A stretch of DNA of 64,000 nucleotides from Lithospermum erythrorhizon (lineage: Eukaryota; Streptophyta; Magnoliopsida; Boraginales; Boraginaceae), in contig JADFUC010001925.1 of assembly GCA_019722365.1 (NCBI GenBank), positions 1,798,001 to 1,862,000 on the forward strand. Reading direction: 5' to 3'. The notes under the pieces were generated by a model. It did not search any database and was not told the origin of the DNA. It saw only the letters and a list, made by a program, of their open reading frames with translations. A program made the translations under genes and the position numbers. Below, in pieces: positions 37,374-49,289 of this stretch (position 1 is the stretch's first letter; each line of letters opens with the position of its first letter).

Positions 37374-40300
37374 TTTTTTTTTTTGCAAATAAGCGATGAT
37401 TTTATTTCAACAAATAAAAATAGAGTACAAATTATTGACAAGGGGAGCAAAAGCCCTTAACAAACCACATAACTTAGATGTTCCATATACAAATTATGGA
37501 CATCCAACCTAATCCAGGCCCAAGCCAATCATGTCCAAAAACCGTCTAAATCGGGTTTATACTAACCCTGCCCAGCACCAACCTAACCCCAAGTACTCAA
37601 TGATCCGGTAAAGAGAGTAGCATGCAGATCTCACAAAAATCAAAGTCAAACCCGCAAACGCTTCTATAATTACATGCTATTAAACCCTAACTCCTCATTC
37701 TTGTTGCCACGCCTAGATGCAGTAATTCCCGCCACCTATCTTCCACCTCTTAACTACAGTCTATTAAACCCATCTCAGTAGCCTATCATGGACGGAGGGT
37801 CACCACTTTTTATGTCAAAAAGCCTCGGAGACCTCCACGTTAGTTGTACACCACAGTCGGAGAAACCCATTTCAGGTCCCTCACCAAGGTAAAGAAACCC
37901 CAAAAAACCACAACCTTTTAAAGTACAATTCTCGAACTAATCTCCTTCCATTGTTCAGGTGCAGAGAGGTGGTTAGTAAGGAACCCCTCAGCAAAACATT
38001 TAATTTCTTGGGACAAACCCAGTGTCTCACCATCGAAGCTCATGGGTTCCGCCGACACCATAAATCCCCACATGCATGTCACCTTAAAGGAACTCATTCG
38101 GCCGGTTGGGCCGACTCTTCGTTGTTCAAAGAGATCTTGAAAGGTCTCAGCTCCTACAATCGCATCTTGAATAGTAAGCTCTTTGCAGACCCCTTTAGCT
38201 ACCTTGCATGTGTTGAATAAATGGACAATCGTTCACACAATTGAGAACCATGTCACAGAAATCCCCCTCAACCGTGTCCCAATAAAACCGATAAAACGAA
38301 GCAAGTATCCCATCTGGCCCGGGGCTTTGCCCTTCTTCATAGCAAACAGATTACGCTTTACATCTTCTTTAGTAAAGTCGCCCTTAAAACGCTAATTTGT
38401 TTTCAAAAAGGGTCATTGACCAAATACAATAGAACTATCCAAATTATTAGACTGTGATGAGAACAACGTTTTGTAAAAGATAACTACTATGTCATGAACG
38501 GAGTCTAGGGAGGTTTGTAATACCCCTGGTCATCACGATGGCAGTGATGATGTTGATTTATCCTCTCGAATCGCAAATACGAAATAAACTCCATTACGAT
38601 CTCCTTTGACCCTCCATTCCACTTTTAGTTATTGCCACACACCTCATTGGTTTTCCTGAACTGCTCATTTCAAAAAGAAGGCTACACACACTCCCGCTTT
38701 GTATCACTAGTAATTACCCCTTGTTGAAGCCTTTCCAACCTCTCCTGTTTGTCCTGCATAGTTTTGTGTAGATGACCCAATACAGTTCTCTTCCATTCCA
38801 ACAAACCCAATCGGCATTGTTTGATACTTTGAAAGACTTGATCCCCCGGGTCACCGGCTTTAATCAGGTTCCATGATTTAGAGATAACTTCTTTACTCTC
38901 TTCATAAAGACACCACCCCGCCTCAAAATGGAATCTCTTCTTTTTATTACCAAGTTGTTGCTTAGTGCCACGATTAAGTAAGAGTGTCAAGTGGTCCGAA
39001 TGATTACTCGAATAGTGAGAGAGTTTTGCATCCGGGAACAAAAGCCCCCAACATTTGCTCACAAGACATCTATCTAACCGAGCTCTAGTAGAATATGGCG
39101 AAATAAAATTATTAGACCACGTATAAGGATAACCATCAAAACCAATATCCACTAAATCACAATCCATAACAACTTTCTTGAAATTATTAATTTTCCATTG
39201 TGGTCTCTCTTCTACACGAAAAGTGCTCACCTACACTAAGAACTTCATTAAAATCTCCAAGAAAAGTCATTTGTAGATTGGAACTGTTATTAATATATCT
39301 GAGAAGCTCCCATGAGAAACTACGATGCTTGACTTCATGGTGCCCATAGAACCTCACTAACCTCCAAGGATTACAGTCATCCTCCTCAATCATAGCCTCG
39401 ATGTGATAAGATGAGAACACCGACATTGCGAGATTCTCATCTCTTCGCCATAGGGAGGCTCAAGCCTCCTTCCTCCCACATACCGAACTAGAAACGACAC
39501 GCATCTTCGCCTTGTATTTGATATCCTCCCACTCTTGTTTCCATAATTTTGTCTCCATTAAGAAGATAAGATTAAGTTTGTGAGTCTCTTACTAAGCACC
39601 GAAGAGCCTCCTATCCACCCGGGATGGCCTAGCCCCCGGCAGTTCCATCCTAAGGTATTCATTGAGATTGGTGAGGCTGCGGACCATTCCAGATTCCGAA
39701 GAGGCCTCAAATCCATCAATGGAAATAGATGGCTTCTTGTTCTTATTCACCGACCCTTCTGCTTTGGAGAAAGGATCATATCTATTCTTCGAACTAGAGC
39801 TAGCCCCCATCTTCCTTTTGCCTTTTTTCGCCCCTCAGATTTAGCCATTTGAAAATCAAGGAACTGGAGGGCCTCCCTAGTCCTAGTAGGGGTTGTCCTA
39901 TACCGTCGCATTCTCCTGTCATGCACATTTCCTTATCTAAGTCGTTCAATATAATTGTTCCAATTTGGCAAACAAGAGTCAGTGTGGGGATTTAGATCCC
40001 TTCTCCACCTCCGTCAGATCCACTTGGTTTACCCCTTGGGTAAGTTCCTTCTCTCGAGCAAGAATTGCGGGGTCTTCCATACCCTCTTGTCCAAATCCTT
40101 CTCCTTGTCGCCATGTCCCAACTTCGCATATCAACATTTTGTATAGATTCATCTCCCAAAACCGGTGTAATCACTATTAGTCCCTTAAAGAGAGCGTTAT
40201 AGTTCGGCCACATTACTGGATCAAGTAAATTAACTCCATCATCTCTCTGTCCCATAAATTCCTTCGCTTTGTGGCTTTGATTAACCTCAATGCCATGGGT

Positions 40301-41630
40301 ACTAATTTCTCAAGGTATAAATGTGTGATTTGAATTTGGATGCCGAATTATTTCCATTAAAGTCCTCCAAATTCAAAGTATTAGATTCAAATTGTGAGTC
40401 AACAGGTTTGACCCCCCTAATCTGCTCCCCTTTTCCCTCCATCCATACACCGGCTCGGTCTTAATGTTTTTCCCCAATTATTTAGAGTTGGCGTCTACTT
40501 GCTCATCGTTGAGTCTAAAGACAACCCAAGTCTTCTCAACCAGTGCTTTGATCCAAAGGTCGTAAACACACTCCTTCTTCGGATCACTAGTAGATTCCAA
40601 CAAAGGACAGTGCCTAATCAAATGGCCTAATTGCACTACGCCTCTTTGAAACAAAGGCTCGAATAAACGCCATAAGCCAAGTAACCAATCACTTTTTCAT
40701 CCTCCATGAAATTGATCATTCCTCCAAGTTGACGGAAGACAAACACCGCCTTGACAAGGAAAAATTGTGCCTTTTCTCCTCTCTCGAGTCTACCCTCCTC
40801 ATAATTGGAACAAAGTTAACAAGCCATTTTGCAACATCCCATCGTGAAAAATCAGCCAAGGCCCCTCACCGTAAGCCGAAATCACATTCACAAACCGAGA
40901 TTGAGTGGATCTTCACCCCTTACCCATTCTTTCATAATCAAGAGTTGATTATCATATCACCAAGGTCCACTTTCCAGTATCCTCTTTTTCTCCGAAAAAG
41001 AGGAAAAAACACATGGAGGATAGGGCCAGCCACCCGTAAGACCCTTAGATCCTGGCAATTCCTTGCACCTTGAGAGAGTGCACCCCTCACACTTTGAAGT
41101 AACAAAGACTCAGAAGAGGTGACTTTTGCATACACGCTTTTAACCGCATTCAATAATTCCTCCATTGCATCCTCCACATCCAGCCTGACGCTTCGACTCA
41201 CCGATAAAGAACACTAAAGAAGGTATTATTGATAATCGCATCCATGATGCCGCATCTAACAAGGAATCAATATATAAAAAGCAGCGTATTGAAGGTGAGA
41301 AGTAATAAGAACAGGACGTGAAAAGTACCACATCCCCATGTTTTATTTATAGCAGTGCCGTGAGACCCCCTATCGCCCACAATCATACAGTAATCCCAAC
41401 AAATTAAATCCTACCTATTAATCTGGGTAATTTGAGATCAGTCCACCCCATAAAGATCAAATCGCACTAAATCATGAGATGTCTCCCTCTTGAAAGCCAA
41501 CCGATTGTATGCAGAATAATTAACCACGAAAAACAAAAGAAATCTTTTAAGAGATTTGCTCTAGAGAGATGTCTAGAGAGAAATTTGTTCTAGAGAGATG
41601 TTTAGAGAGAATCAATTTATCAAAATCCTA
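37374..41630 (-). mobile_element. LINE-1-type non-LTR retrotransposon, degraded
   Basis: The plus strand shows a T12 run at 37,374-37,385, i.e. the poly(A) tail of a minus-strand LINE. Reading leftwards from the 5' end at about 41,625: repeated ctctctagaacaaat-like 5' leader motifs; an ORF1 zinc-knuckle trace (GHLIRHCPLLESTSDPKKEC, about 40,580-40,640) followed by YDLWIKALVEKTWVVF; the ORF2 endonuclease start WNCRGLGHP (about 39,640) and METKLWKQEWED; the endonuclease core; and a reverse transcriptase entry motif NLFAMKKGKAPG (about 38,325-38,360) broken by a frameshift before the expected PDG. Most of the RT domain is missing. Flanks attaaactatgaagtc (37,358-37,373) and attaaactacagagtc (about 41,635-41,650) resemble a diverged target-site duplication. 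Confidence 0.85.
38682..39426 (-). pseudogene. LINE ORF2 endonuclease domain remnant
   Basis: Two overlapping frames together give an APE-type endonuclease: WRLVRFYGHHEVKHRSFSWE, then MTFLGDFNEVL (the catalytic GDFN), FKKVVMDCDLVDIGFDGYPY, TWSNN, RLDRCLVSKCW and SNHSDHLTLLL (the catalytic SDH). A frameshift between 39,187 and 39,230 separates the two. The residues needed for target-DNA nicking are present but the frame is broken. Confidence 0.85.
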
Positions 41631-42094
41631 ATCATTAAACTACAGAGTCTTAAAGACTGATTTGAGGAATTTTATGAATATGAAAGAAAACATTTCCCTC
41701 CAAATTCAAGTGTAACCATTTTGATTTCAAACTCTTAGAATAAGCTCTGTTTTTTCCTCCTTTGTTTCATTGTGTAATACTCTACCATTAATTGGCTTAA
41801 GAATCGAGAAACCAAATCACGTAGGTAAAGCGATGTCAACTATTAATTTATTCTATAATTTTTATTACATGACATTTTAGTTATATGCTTCAAGATACAT
41901 AATGTGTAAATAACCTAATCTCGTACGTACTAACTAATCGATTCCATAAATAAATAACCTGATCTAGTACTAACTAATCGATTCCTCAAATTATCTTGAT
42001 GACGTGCTCAATCTCCTCCTATTATCTTCAATGGACATCCAACATGACACACATACACATATACATACTTTTACAATTATGAAATTAATGAAGT

Positions 42095-42197
42095 ATACAA
42101 TGGATACAATGAGAATGTAAATGTTTTTCAACCTATCAAATGTGTATATATATATACAATGGATACAATGAGAATGTAAATGTTTTTCAACCTATCA

Positions 42198-42199
<2 letters not shown>
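42095..42199 (+). repeat. Tandem duplication, ~60-bp period
   Basis: The block acaatggatacaatgag with aatgtaaatgtttttcaacc occurs at about 42,097 and again at about 42,157, nearly identical, separated by a short TA tract. Recent local duplication. Confidence 0.85.

Positions 42200-42200
<1 letters not shown>

Positions 42201-42288
<88 letters not shown>
42201..42288. repeat. (TA)44 microsatellite
   Basis: An uninterrupted TA run of about 88 bp. Highly slippage-prone; the length in an assembly is unreliable. Confidence 0.95.
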
Positions 42289-42295
<7 letters not shown>

Positions 42296-43356
42296 CATAT
42301 GTGTGTGTGTGTCTATGTGATCAAACTTTAATTAAAATCATAATGCACTTGTTATTTAAATGGGGACCTACACCATCGAAATAATAGATGAGTGTCCATA
42401 TACTTCGTATATCGTTAATTTTCAACAACCTAGAAAAATTTGGAGTTATCTTATGGGCTTAATTGGTTAACAAGCTCTAATAATTCAAGTTCTTTATCTT
42501 GAAGTATAAGGAAGTCTTCTCGAAACATATATTTCTTCCTATATATACTTGTATTTATTATACTTGTATTTATTTGGATTATAACATATTAATGACTAGA
42601 TCATGATACAATATTTCGGTGTGAAAATGAAGATAATGCATTTGAAATTAACAGATAAAAGTGCTCTTTTGTTCATGTCATCCTCACCAATAAGTGATAG
42701 TGTATGTCATTTTGTAAAAATAAATACTCCGTAATATATATAGGATGCAAATAAAGTAAGCTATTCTATCATATGAAATAAAAATAAATTATTTCAACTA
42801 AAATATCCAAAATAGATTGAGGATAAACGACACAAGAATTTATTCTTAGTAACTAATTGTGGTACAATCCTCACAACATTTATTGAAAAGGAATACACAT
42901 CTTGCCATCCTCACGTAGTAATCCACAAACCGAAACGAAAATGGAAAAGAAAATATAAACATATAAGTGTCCCAAAATAAACTCTATATTTTTTAGGGGA
43001 GCTGTGTGTTGAAGTTTTTCGGCTGATGATCCTAGTATCATTATCATATTAGTAAAAAATTAATAATCATCTTTTTGAATTATAATAATTAAAACCTCTC
43101 CAACTTTGATTGCATTCGGAGCCTCTTTCTTACATGTACTACATATCTTTATTTTATTTTTTCCAAATTCCGATACTCAATTTCCATATTGCTTACTTGT
43201 ATAATACGGAGTCAATACAATTATATTTCTCTATATTTATGTGCTATGTCATTAAGGAAATTATGGGTAAAAAGGTGGGTCGGTTTTGGGGGTCACGTTG
43301 TCTCTAGCTGCATTCACACCACCCACCTCTGACCTCCCCCTCATCAAATCTCTCAC

Positions 43357-43366
43357 TATATATACA
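43357..43366 (+). promoter_or_regulatory. TATA box of the ERF gene
   Basis: The sequence ctatatatacac lies about 180 bp upstream of the ERF ATG, followed by a pyrimidine-rich stretch (ctcttcacac) suited to a start site. Confidence 0.55.
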
Positions 43367-43414
43367 CTCTTCACACAGTTGAACACCCAAAAACTCATTC
43401 AAAAATAATAATCA

Positions 43415-43525
43415 CAAAACTATTGTCCTGCTACCAAATTATTGTCCAAGTACCAAAATTATTGTCCTAGTAATAAAACCATTGCCATTGTACCAAAACT
43501 CTTGTCATTGTCCCAAAACTATTGA
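43415..43525 (+). repeat. Minisatellite in the ERF 5' untranslated region
   Basis: About five diverged units of 20-24 bp built on ccaaaactattgtcctag lie between the TATA box and the ATG at 43,542. They would be transcribed as leader sequence. Confidence 0.75.
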
Positions 43526-43541
43526 TCTTTTAATATAGCTA

Positions 43542-44497
43542 ATGAAAGATCATAATTGCCATCCTCCGAAAATGGTTGATGATTCTCCAAACTCTCAATG
43601 CATCACACTCTCATCTTCATCCTCACCCAGCCTTGATCCATCCAAACGAAGAACCAGAGAAGAAAATCAAGAAACAACAACACCCACATTTGACAACAAC
43701 AATGATTATCATAATAGAAAAAAAAGAAACACAACAAAAACCAATGATGCAAACAACAATAATGGGAGTAGCAAGCATCCAGTGTATAGAGGTGTAAGAA
43801 TGAGGGCTTGGGGAAAATGGGTATCTGAAATCCGTGAACCAAGGAAAAAATCAAGGATCTGGTTGGGTACTTTCTCCAACCCTCAAATGGCTGCTAGGGC
43901 TCATGATGTTGCTGCTTTAGCCATTAAAGGCTCCTCTGCCATCCTCAACTTCCCTCACCTAGTTCACTCGCTTCCTCGGCCCGTCACGTGCTCCCCACGT
44001 GACGTCCAAGCCGCTGCCATCAAGGCTGCCAACATGGAACATCTCCATAATAATACACAATAATAATATAAATAATAGCTTGATAGTAATATTAATAAAA
44101 ATAATAGTAATAGTAACAGTAGTAATAGTGATAGTGATAGTAATACTAGGAATGATAATAATAATAGTTTGTCACCAAATTCATGCATGACGTCATCATC
44201 ATCATCGACGTCGTCATCATTGGTTTCGTCGCCATCATCGGATGACGTGTCAACGACGCAGGAGGAACTCGGTGAGATTTTAGTTGCTGAAATGGTAATC
44301 GGTTTCGACTCGGTGGAGCTACTGGTGGGAGCGAATTGAGCTTAGACTCGGTGGTTATGGATCAATATGGGTGGGACTATAGTCACCCTTGGTTGCACAT
44401 GCAAGATTGCGGAGGCTATAGTTTTGGTGAGAATTTTAATAGTTTGTCAGTGGTCGATAGTGTGATATCAGGAAGTTTTGAGGGGTTGTTATGGTAA
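43542..44497 (+). CDS. DREB-type AP2/ERF transcription factor, frame broken after the AP2 domain
   Basis: The first frame (43,542-44,063, 173 residues) holds an AP2 domain at about residues 81-138: [26 protein letters not shown], and [12 protein letters not shown], followed by [11 protein letters not shown] and [13 protein letters not shown]. Val-14 and Glu-19 of the domain and the LNFP tail indicate the DREB A-4 (TINY-like) group, nuclear regulators that bind DRE/CRT elements. After an AAT-rich stretch with several stops, the same frame resumes at about 44,166 with [17 protein letters not shown] and [13 protein letters not shown], ends at a TGA near 44,336, and a shifted frame from 44,333 gives [20 protein letters not shown] and ends FEGLLW at 44,497. 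These are plausible A-4 C-terminal features, so the ancestral protein was about 315 residues. Either the assembly has indels or the allele is truncated just past the DNA-binding domain. Confidence 0.85.
44060..44165 (+). repeat. Imperfect (AAT/AGT)n coding microsatellite
   Basis: This trinucleotide-rich tract lies between the AP2 domain and the Ser-rich tail of the ERF gene. Read in the adjusted frame it encodes an Asn/Ser-rich linker. It contains the first frame break. Confidence 0.8.
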
Positions 44498-44740
44498 TAA
44501 AAGAAATTATTGATTAGTTTGATTTAATTGTTCAACATATATGCATTCAATTTAATTTGATTGAGGTTTATATTTTTTCGTATCGAATTTTGCTCGTTAA
44601 TTATTTTTATTACTTGTTCTAATTAATGGTTAGTTTTGAATTTTTTTTCCTGAATATCATAATATATATAACTAAAAATTAATTATTATTTAAATTAAAT
44701 GAAAAATAATATATATATATACATATCTACATATGAAAAA

Positions 44741-44773
<33 letters not shown>

Positions 44774-44779
44774 CTGCTA

Positions 44780-46082
44780 GTAAAGAGACGGTGATGCACG
44801 ATATGCAATTGATTTCTTAAATATTTAATAATAATTTTATGTTTAATCTGAACATTCAAGTGTAAAAATTAATTTCTTTTGAATCTTTTTCTAATTTTTT
44901 TATTGTTTGAAGAGATACCTTGATCATAAATAACTCTTTTATATATAATATAAAAAAATTATAATAAAATACGATTTTCATAAAGAGATACTATAGGACA
45001 TTGAGATGTCTATAGAGATATAAATATTACTTTAACAATTTGATGTCCTCTGACTAAATATATTGACAAATTGATCATCAATATAGCATCATAAATTATT
45101 TGTTTATGTCGGTTAAATTATATGATTTAAAAATACTTTAAATTCTTTAGTGGATCCCAATATATAAAATTCATATTCAGATGAAATCAAATAAATAATA
45201 TTAATATAATAATTAATAATTTACCTCAAAGCGTGATGGTTATTTAACTAATAATTTCATTATAATAATAATAATAATAATAAATAATAATAGTTCTACA
45301 TAATAAATAATAATTCTACAAAAAACATATCATTATTTAACAAACACTTATTATATATAATAATAAATTAATAATATCAATAGTTCTATATAAAACATAT
45401 TATTATTTAACTAACACCAATTATTAAAAATTGAAAATGACATATGGTGAGAAAATCATATTGATGAAAGTTGTAATAAATTAATAATATATAATATATG
45501 AGGTATATTCTTTGAATTAAATCATGAAAGTTATACCAACAAAATTGAGCAAAATAATTGTAGTTATTCAAATGCATATTTAACCATTAAGCACACCAAG
45601 ATAGATAAACAAAGTTAATCAATAAAATATATATGTCAAATATATGTGATGTATCATCCTCAAATACTACGTATGTGTTGATGATTCCCCTTCTAATTGA
45701 TAATATTATGTATGTGCAAGTATAAAGTATGATGAATACTTAATACTACCTCCATTTTTTTATTTGACGTTTTCATATATCCAAGTAAAATTTTGACTAT
45801 TAATTACTAATTACTAATTATTTTAATAAATATAAAAGTTATATCATTAGATTCGTTTTTGAAAATAATTTCATAATATTATTTTATTATAATTTTTGAA
45901 CCACAATAACTGATAGTCAAAGTTTCACATCGATATAATTTAAAATGTCAAATAAAAAACTAGGAGTTGTAATAACCCTTATTAAAACTCGTAACTTTTA
46001 GATTTTTAGAAAGAAGGGCAATTTAGTAATTAATAGTGTGAAAAGGGAAAAAACACAACCTTTATTCAGACTTTTAAATATG

Positions 46083-46085
<3 letters not shown>
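44780..46085 (+). repeat. Repeat family X, copy C
   Basis: Shares with copies A and B the head (atatgcaattgatttct), attgatcatcaatatag, the TAA tracts with tatttaactaa subrepeats, and the tail gtgtgaaaaggg with acacaacctttattcag. A MITE (45,746-45,969) sits inside it and splits the tail. Confidence 0.75.
45746..45969. mobile_element. Stowaway-like MITE 1
   Basis: A 224-bp element flanked by TA on both sides (45,744-45,745; 45,970-45,971). Its inverted ends contain ttttttatttgacgtttt on the left and ttttttatttgacatttt on the right read inward. AT-rich, non-coding, nested in X copy C. Confidence 0.75.

Positions 46086-46124
<39 letters not shown>
46086..46124. repeat. (TA)n microsatellite
   Basis: A TA run adjoining the tail of X copy C. 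Confidence 0.9.
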
Positions 46125-47162
46125 TAAAGAATTGAGAATTACTTCTACTTTGTCATTTGTGCAAAATATTTTGAGTTTTTTACCAGTCTTTCGTTCGAGT
46201 AATTCATATTTAGAACACACTTTAGATGGGATAAATCATACCTTCCTTTCATCTCAAGTTCTCACTTCTTTCAAGTTGCAACCCTTTTTTGTAGTTCTCT
46301 CTTTATGTGCAACCTTAAATAATGGTTTTTATTATATGGGCATACATATGGCATTTGGCAACAATGAGGAATAGATACTATTAGATAGAACGAGGATTCG
46401 TTGGTCCATAGTCGATCTTTTATTCTATTTTTTAAATTATGTGTTTTGCTCATAAATTTGATAAAATAATTCATCAAACATGATTTCTAGTCTACAACGA
46501 ATATATATACTCCAAAATACTAGCCATGAACCAAATAGGACAATAAGCACATATATTATGATTTATGCATGATGGAAGAGTTGGAAATTCGAATTAACTA
46601 ATGAAATGTGGAAGCTATGTCAAGCCATCAAGATTGTCCTCTTAAAGATGATAATCTAAGCTATAGAAAATATATAACGAATCGGCATACTTCAATACTC
46701 CTAATGATTTTATTCCATAGAAATGTCCCTTTTATGGTATGCAAGCAAGTTTTACTTTATGCAACATTTATGCAACATATATATGAGCATTGATTCTATG
46801 TTATGGACAAATTATTATGCTTTTCTTTTTGACCCTTCTCTTTGTTTCTTTAATTGAATGAGAAACCAAATCACTTCATCATCTTTAAGGAAAGGTTAAA
46901 TTTTCAGAATGGTGGTTGATTTTTATATAGGAGCTCACCATCTTTTCTATATTTGGAGTAATGAATCGCTTCTGCATCAATCCAATGTTATATTCTTCCA
47001 CACTTTAAAGATGAGCATTAATATTATATATCCACTCTAATTTGATATATTTATTCACTCACTTTTACTTTAGTTTGACCATCTATTAATTGGCATGAAA
47101 AGTTAGTTGTTATTCGTTCACTTTTTCTTTTGGTCCCTCCACCATATTATTGGCAACCTGGC

Positions 47163-47200
47163 CTCTTTCCCTTTCCCTTTCCCTTTCCCTTTCCCTTTTT
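47163..47200 (+). repeat. (CCCTTT)n simple repeat
   Basis: About six copies of tttccc in a row. It is not the plant telomere unit (CCCTAAA). Confidence 0.9.
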
Positions 47201-47585
47201 CTTTTGATTTTCTTCTACTCAATTGAACATGAAACTGCTAGTGGTAGAGTTTAAGAGGACTTCATGAGGATTTGAGCAATTGATTATGGAAAAGTTCGCA
47301 TTATCATATACATTATGATTATTTATTTTATAAAAAAAAACTAATAATTGGCCCCTTCATTTAAGGGAAAATCTTCAATTGATATTAATTTACTAATAAT
47401 ACATTTTCTGTCCCTCAATATTATTTGTTGCTCTATAGAGTATAGTCATCATCGATATTTTATTTAATTTTACTTTATTCTTCTTTTATGTAGAGTTTTT
47501 AATGTTGCCAGGCTGGAGTCGGCATTACACGTGAAGATGCTATAAATAACTTGGTGAGAGGTAGTTCAAAATTAATATCCAATTC

Positions 47586-47705
47586 GGCAGAAAGAAACGA
47601 AACGGAGCAAAGAACCAAAAATAAGTGCATTATCAGGGGATATTAATTGGCAGAAAGAAACGAAACGGAGCAAAGAACCAAAAATAAGTGCATTATCAGG
47701 GGCTA
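47586..47705 (+). repeat. Recent 63-bp tandem duplication
   Basis: Two copies, starting at 47,586 and 47,649, are identical over about 55 bp (ggcagaaagaaacgaaacgg at the start of each, gtgcattatcaggg at the end). Confidence 0.93.
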
Positions 47706-49053
47706 TTCTTTTCTATTCATTGCATTAACACTTAGAAATTATTTTACGGAGTATTTTTTAAATTTCAATTTTTTATTATGTCGATGACTAACTGTAAGTA
47801 TTCTAATCCAATCTTTCAAGGTGAGGTTTCGGGTTCAAGTCTTGTTGGAGACACATATTTTACTTTTTTTGCAGCACTTACTTTAACTGTTTTTAGTTAA
47901 CAATTTATGTATTGATTATTTATAATACTCAACATAACGTTCAATGATTCAGTATTAATAATGATGGGTCTACATACATACTAAATAAGAGAAAATAAAA
48001 TGTACGTCCTTTGACATAAAGATAGGATAATATAAAACAATAGTTGACGACACTTTAAGTTATAAAATTTGAATATTATCGAATTCAAAAGCACCAAATT
48101 AATTGAGACAAGAATATAGCATTTGAACAACAAAATTGGGGGTAGGATCTTTGATATATTATTGAACATGGTTGTAGTCTTTTGATTTCTAAAAGAAGTC
48201 AAATTATGGTCAATTTATCAAACACATGAGTCCTCAGGCTGTGAGAAATCATTTTTGTGTGTTGATTCCATTTTTCTATACAAAATGTATATTTTTTGAG
48301 GAAATGAAAGTATTAAATATCATGTCTCTATTTTTTGGTTGATTTAGCACTCAGATCCTTACTGCAAGCTGATAGCCAGCAAACTAAATCATGTTGTTAT
48401 TAGTACATTGCCAGCGTGGACTATTTTATGCATTGGGAGATGACGAGCTTCACGTTCGTCTTGTCTACATTTTCGGAGTCCATTATTGGATGTAATTATC
48501 GACTTAGGTCTCATTTTTTTTAAAACATGAATGAAAATGTAATATTTATTATATTTATACACGACTTGAAATATTTGTATCGTTTTTCAAGAATCATAGT
48601 AAAATATGTGTCACTTTCATTAGCTAATCTGCAACAGTATCGGACAAAAATTTAACTTGATTTAATTATATATGTGAGATTAAATCGTCAATTAGCTTTA
48701 TATTATTAACTTAAAATTGCATATTCTGGAATGTGTAGAGGTAAGGTCAATTGCTATTTTCTAGATCTAATATTGTCCATCAAATTGCCAATTGCTCCTA
48801 AAAGATGAGCGTCTGAATAATTTTTAAATACTGAGTATGAGATAAAAAAATGTTGGAGGTTTTGTTTTTGAAAAATCTTAATATACTCCAAGTGAACAAT
48901 TAAACGGGCGCCAAAAGTTGCAAATTTGGAGTACTAGAATACATTTAAAATTGTTGCTACACGTGCAATTTAATTGTAGGGTTGACTTTGCAAATGAAAG
49001 TAATCGGGAAACAAAATATTCTTAATTTGAAAAGAAAATTAAACTCATATATA

Positions 49054-49281
49054 CTTTCTATAATTCAAAAATTAATTAACATTTAACTTTTTAAAATTAA
49101 ATTTAATCATCAATTATTAATTATTCATTATTTTAAAAGATATAAAATTCATATAATTGATTCACTTTTAAAATACTTTCATAATATTAATTTTTAATTT
49201 TTTTAATAATATAATTAAAAATAATTAAATATTAAAGATTTACCTCGATATATGAAAAGTCAATTACTTAATTGAAGAAAG
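49054..49281. mobile_element. Stowaway-like MITE 2
   Basis: Flanked by TA (49,052-49,053; 49,282-49,283). Ends ctttctataattc and, read inward, ctttcttcaatta. The interior shares the ttcataatatta-rich core with MITE 1. Confidence 0.65.
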
Positions 49282-49289
49282 TATAGACA

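Larger units (their letters stand above)
41640..43350. other. Intergenic; upstream of the ERF gene
   Basis: No gene seen. Contains a duplicated block and a long (TA)n tract near 42,095-42,290, reported separately. Confidence 0.5.
46130..49050. other. Intergenic DNA with simple repeats
   Basis: No gene supported. Contains a (CCCTTT)n tract at about 47,163-47,200 and a 63-bp tandem duplication at 47,586. A short stretch near 47,800-47,860 (gaggtttcgggttcaagtc) resembles a pol III B box and may belong to a decayed SINE. Confidence 0.45.

Noticed and set aside
42140..42331. Tyr-Ile repeat open frame
   Set aside because: It is the (TA)n microsatellite read in frame.
47163..47200. Possible interstitial telomere repeat
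   Set aside because: The unit is CCCTTT, not the plant CCCTAAA unit.
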